Shown here in pieces: positions 30,306 through 32,841 of a stretch of 32,841 bases of DNA. Each line of letters starts with the position of its first letter. The first letter of the stretch is position 1. The position numbers and the translations under genes were made by a program. The stretch is from Deltaproteobacteria bacterium (GTDB taxonomy: Bacteria; Desulfobacterota; Syntrophobacteria; Syntrophobacterales; Syntrophobacteraceae). The DNA is taken from assembly GCA_021813685.1 (NCBI GenBank), contig JAKAJS010000225.1:1-32841 (forward strand), in the 5' to 3' direction. Below the pieces are notes generated by a model. It worked only from the letters and a program-made list of their open reading frames with translations, made no database searches and was not told where the DNA came from.

Positions 30306-31100
30306 ATGGCAGCCAACATGATGTACACGGCAATTTCAGGCCTCAACACCTTCAACCAGGCGCTCACGGTGGTGAGCAACAATATCGCCAACGCCAACAC
30401 GACGGCCTTCAAGTCGCAGTCGGTCGATTTCGGAAACCTCGTGAGCGGGTACATGCCCACCGTATACAGCAGCGACACGGCACAGGGCGTAGGTTCGGCA
30501 ATCCTCAGCACGTCTGCGGATCAGGGCACCGGGACTGAGATGCAGACGAATTTATGGTCGGATCTGATGATTCAGGGCTCGGGATATTTCGAGGTCCAGG
30601 ACAGCGCCGGCGCCGACCACTACACCCGGGACGGAGCGTTTCAGATCGACACGAAGGGGTATCTCACGAATGCTGACGGCGATCAGGTTCTCGATAGTGG
30701 CGGCGCCGCCATACAGGCGGAACCAACGCCAACCACACCGACCTATTCCAGCTATTCCATAGACAAGAACGGCGTTGTCTGGGGGACCACATCGAGCGGT
30801 ACCCAGACGTCCATCGCCACAATAGGAATTACTACTTTCGCCAACCCCAACGGCCTCGTCTCGCAGGGAAACAATTTGTTTACTACAGGCCCCGACTCCG
30901 GAGCAGGCGTACTGGGATCCGCGGGAGACAGCGCCGGAGCAGGCACATTAATCTCGGGTGCGCTGGAAGGCTCAAACGTCGATCTCACCACGCAGATGGT
31001 CAACCTGATCAACTACCAGGCCGACTACCAGGCGAACTCCAAATCCATAGTCACCGGCAACAACCTGCTTCAGACGGTTGTGAACCTGATTTCAGGGTAA
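30306..31100 (+). CDS. flgE: Flagellar hook protein FlgE, compact form
   Basis: Hook-type axial protein of 264 residues. The N-terminus is MYTAISGLNTFNQALTVVSN then NIANANTTAFKSQSVDFGNL. The core has LMIQGSGYFEVQDSAGADHY and TRDGAFQIDTKGYLTNADGD. The C-terminus is GTLISGALEGSNVDLTTQMV then NLINYQADYQANSKSI and NNLLQTVVNLI, close to FlgE endings. Enterobacterial FlgE is about 402 residues, so the outer domain is mostly missing. It might also be another FlgG/FlgF-like rod protein, but the flgD neighbour and C-terminus favour FlgE. AAAGGAGAAG lies just before the ATG. Confidence 0.85.
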   Translation: MAANMMYTAISGLNTFNQALTVVSNNIANANTTAFKSQSVDFGNLVSGYMPTVYSSDTAQGVGSAILSTSADQGTGTEMQTNLWSDLMIQGSGYFEVQDSAGADHYTRDGAFQIDTKGYLTNADGDQVLDSGGAAIQAEPTPTTPTYSSYSIDKNGVVWGTTSSGTQTSIATIGITTFANPNGLVSQGNNLFTTGPDSGAGVLGSAGDSAGAGTLISGALEGSNVDLTTQMVNLINYQADYQANSKSIVTGNNLLQTVVNLISG

Positions 31101-31111
31101 TCGGTAACGCC

Positions 31112-31149
31112 AAAGGCAAAAGCAAGGCCTCCCTTGCTTTTGCCTTTTT
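31112..31149. terminator. Strong terminator between convergent flgE and cbiO
   Basis: AAAGGCAAAAGCAAGG (31112-31127) pairs perfectly with CCTTGCTTTTGCCTTT (31132-31147) around loop CCTC, with the T-run extending to 31149. It ends the flgD-flgE unit; on the minus strand the tail is weaker (CCTTTGG) but could still serve cbiO. Confidence 0.92.
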
Positions 31150-31150
31150 A

Positions 31151-31175
31151 CTCTCCGTTTTTTACTTTTTACTTC
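31151..31175. repeat. Short T-rich heptamer repeat at the cbiO 3' end
   Basis: Two units of TTTTACT with a 7-base period overlap the last codons (SKK) and stop of cbiO. The period is the same as in the arrays at 13737 and 25912. Confidence 0.35.
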
Positions 31176-32025
31176 CCGCGAGTTGTTCCAGAAACATTCT
31201 TTTCGCCTGCCCGATGGTGAGAGGAGTGGTTGGAAACCGGCAGCCGCCGTCGCGCTCCATGAGTTCGGCAAGGTGGGCCACTCGCGGAAGCCTCAGATTG
31301 TGGGCTCGAATCAGATCCTTTCTGGAAAAAACCTCCTGGGTGGAACCCGACACGACTATCCTGCCCTTATCCATCACATAGACCTTGTCGGCCATGAGGG
31401 GCACACAATCGACGTCGTGGGTCGCAAATACCAGGGTTATGCCCAGCTCCCGGTTGATGCAGTTAAGCAGTGCTATGATTTTTGCCGTGCCGATCGGGTC
31501 CAGGGCGCCGGTGGGCTCGTCGAGCACCAGCACCTGGGGTTTCATCGCCAGCACACTGGCAAGGGCCACCCGTTTTTTCTCCCCACCGCTCAGATGAAAC
31601 GGACTCTTGTTTTCGAAACTCGATAGTCCCACCACCTCGAGCGCCCACGCGATGACCTCCTCCATGCGCTCGCCCGAAAGCCCCAGGTTGAGCAGGCCGT
31701 AAGAGATCTCCTGGCGTACCGTTGCAGAAAAAAGCTGATCGTCGGGGTCCTGGAAAACCATGCCGATCATCCGGCGCACTTCTTTGAGGTAGGCCTTCTC
31801 GATAGGTCGGCCCTTGATGGCCACGGTTCCGCGGGTCGGCGGCAGAAGGCCGTTGAACAGCTGAAAAAGAGTCGATTTCCCCGCTCCGTTGGGTCCGAGA
31901 ACGGCCACCCTCTCGCCCGCTCCCACGGACAGCCCTATATCGGTCAGCGCCCGTGTGCCGTCCGGGTAGACGTAGTCGACTCGGGAGAGTTCTATCAGAT
32001 CCACTGGTGTTACCAACCCTTTCAT
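31162..32025 (-). CDS. cbiO: ECF cobalt/nickel importer ATPase CbiO
   Basis: ATPase of an energy-coupling-factor importer, 287 residues. Walker A is GPNGAGKS (44-51), the Q-loop is in MVFQDPDDQLFS (89-100, a mark of CbiO/EcfA), the signature is LSGGEKKR (145-152), Walker B is VLVLDEP (165-171) and the H-loop is FATHD. The ATG at 32025 overlaps the cbiQ stop as ATGA; an upstream in-frame extension lies inside cbiQ and is not used. The metal, cobalt or nickel, cannot be told from the ATPase. Confidence 0.93.
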   Translation of the reverse strand: MKGLVTPVDLIELSRVDYVYPDGTRALTDIGLSVGAGERVAVLGPNGAGKSTLFQLFNGLLPPTRGTVAIKGRPIEKAYLKEVRRMIGMVFQDPDDQLFSATVRQEISYGLLNLGLSGERMEEVIAWALEVVGLSSFENKSPFHLSGGEKKRVALASVLAMKPQVLVLDEPTGALDPIGTAKIIALLNCINRELGITLVFATHDVDCVPLMADKVYVMDKGRIVVSGSTQEVFSRKDLIRAHNLRLPRVAHLAELMERDGGCRFPTTPLTIGQAKRMFLEQLAGSKK

Positions 32026-32795
32026 GCGAAGTTGCAAACGAGCACGGCGACAAGGACGAGACCGCAAAGGACCCCGGCCAGGATATCCTGCGACGGAATG
32101 GGACGAGTAAAGTAAGGCTGAACTACCGCATCTTCGTCATAGCCCCTGGCCAGCATGGCTTTATAGATCCTCACGCTGCGCTCGAAACTCTTTATCAGAA
32201 GGTTTCCCGCAACGCTGCCCAAGTCCCTGGCCTGTTTGTGCCACGGCAACCCTTCCCCGCCCCGGGACCGTTGCGCTTTGCGCATTGTCGCGCCAACCTC
32301 GCCAAGCGACATCGCGTACCGGTAGATCATATCCGCCAGATCGACGATCAGGCCCGGTATCTTCATGAGGCGAAGCGTTGCCAGGATCTCGACGATCGGC
32401 GTCGAAAAAGAGAGCAGCATCGCCAGGGAGACCGCCGCAAGGATGCGCAGCATGATCAGAAACCCCAGCGCCATTCCTTCCCGGTAGATCTCCAGTTTGA
32501 TATGGAACAGTGTGATAGTGGCAAAAACCGTGTGGCCGGTGGTAAATATCAAACTGAGCATCACCAGCCACGCCACGCCGAAGGGCAGGCACATACGCCA
32601 CAACACCTTTTTTAGCGGCAGGCGAAGAGTGAACAGCAGTACGAGAGCGGTTGCCAAAACCCCGGCAGCCGGCAGCCATCCGGTCACAACGCTCACGGTC
32701 ACGATGGAGGCCAGCAGCACGCAGGTCTTGATTCGTCCGTCAAGCCGGCGAAGATAGGGCGCATCCCCGGACACATCATTCGTAAAAAGTTCCAT
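32022..32795 (-). CDS. cbiQ: ECF cobalt/nickel importer transmembrane protein CbiQ
   Basis: Membrane T-component of 257 residues with about five to six helices (for example VLATALVLLFTLRLPLKKVL and MLRILAAVSLAMLLSFSTPI). The two short coupling motifs of the family are present: a small-residue/Arg/Gly segment near IKSFERSVRIYKAMLARGYD and the earlier LRLMKIPGLIVDLADMIYRY. AGGAG lies 10 bases before the ATG. It is coupled to cbiO. The substrate-binding CbiM/CbiN part would be upstream, beyond the window. Confidence 0.93.
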   Translation of the reverse strand: MELFTNDVSGDAPYLRRLDGRIKTCVLLASIVTVSVVTGWLPAAGVLATALVLLFTLRLPLKKVLWRMCLPFGVAWLVMLSLIFTTGHTVFATITLFHIKLEIYREGMALGFLIMLRILAAVSLAMLLSFSTPIVEILATLRLMKIPGLIVDLADMIYRYAMSLGEVGATMRKAQRSRGGEGLPWHKQARDLGSVAGNLLIKSFERSVRIYKAMLARGYDEDAVVQPYFTRPIPSQDILAGVLCGLVLVAVLVCNFA

Positions 32796-32820
32796 GATCG
32801 GACGACTCCTTTCCCGCCCC

Positions 32821-32841
32821 CTATTGCTCGGGCGAGATCGG
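32821..32841 (-). CDS. Last codons of the gene preceding cbiQ (partial)
   Basis: On the minus strand the frame from the edge reads PISPEQ and stops at TAG (32823-32821), 25 bases before the cbiQ start. It fits the end of an upstream operon gene, possibly CbiN or CbiM, but six residues do not allow a call. Confidence 0.3.
   Translation of the reverse strand, partial: PISPEQ

Overview
The window looks like a chromosomal segment of a Gram-negative, motile, anaerobic-type bacterium, most likely a deltaproteobacterium (Desulfobacterota; a Syntrophobacter-like relative is a guess from overall style, not proven). The supports are L-ring and P-ring flagellar genes (flgH, flgI), which imply an outer membrane, -24/-12 (sigma-54) promoter motifs upstream of flagellar operons, the flhF-flhG pair, and repeat types often seen in that group.

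Region 1 (1-6893, plus strand): the 3' end of a probable GntR/FCD regulator is followed by a complete family-5 (Dpp/Opp/Nik-type) ABC importer: binding protein, two permeases and two ATPases. A carbon-nitrogen hydrolase comes next, and a strong terminator closes the block. The layout suggests uptake of a small peptide, amide or related compound followed by amide/nitrile cleavage in the cytoplasm.

Region 2 (6946-8412): a small secreted protein with three cysteine-pair repeats (minus), a divergent pair of tRNA genes (Ala-GGC minus, Leu-CAA plus), and a 59-residue zinc-ribbon protein (minus).

Region 3 (8596-16379, minus strand): flagellar rod, ring and hook-junction genes. flgF-flgG-flgA-flgH-flgI-flgJ lies behind a sigma-54-type promoter. 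flgN-flgK-flgL lies behind a sigma-28-type promoter. No flgM is present in its usual place between flgJ and flgN.

Region 4 (16583-17317): a glycine-rich RRM RNA-binding protein (plus), then a long palindromic repeat between convergent genes.

Region 5 (17390-29042, minus strand): one long export, switch and regulation operon, fliL-fliM-fliN-fliO-fliP-fliQ-fliR-flhB-flhA-flhF-flhG-fliA, followed by two poorly characterised one-helix membrane proteins. It starts at a sigma-54-type promoter. A divergent sigma-54-type promoter drives flgD-flgE on the plus strand (29389-31100). Between the two promoters is a 14-base palindrome that resembles a FleQ box.

Region 6 (31162-32841, minus strand): cbiQ-cbiO of an ECF-type cobalt/nickel importer, with only the last codons of the preceding gene visible.

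Together the flagellar genes describe a type III export gate (FliOPQR, FlhAB), C-ring (FliM, FliN), distal rod and rings (FlgFGHIAJ), hook (FlgDE), junction (FlgKLN) and placement/number control (FlhF, FlhG). The sigma factor FliA fits the sigma-28 site upstream of flgN. The proximal rod genes (flgB, flgC, fliE), MS-ring, filament, motor, flgM and sigma-54 activator genes are not in this window.
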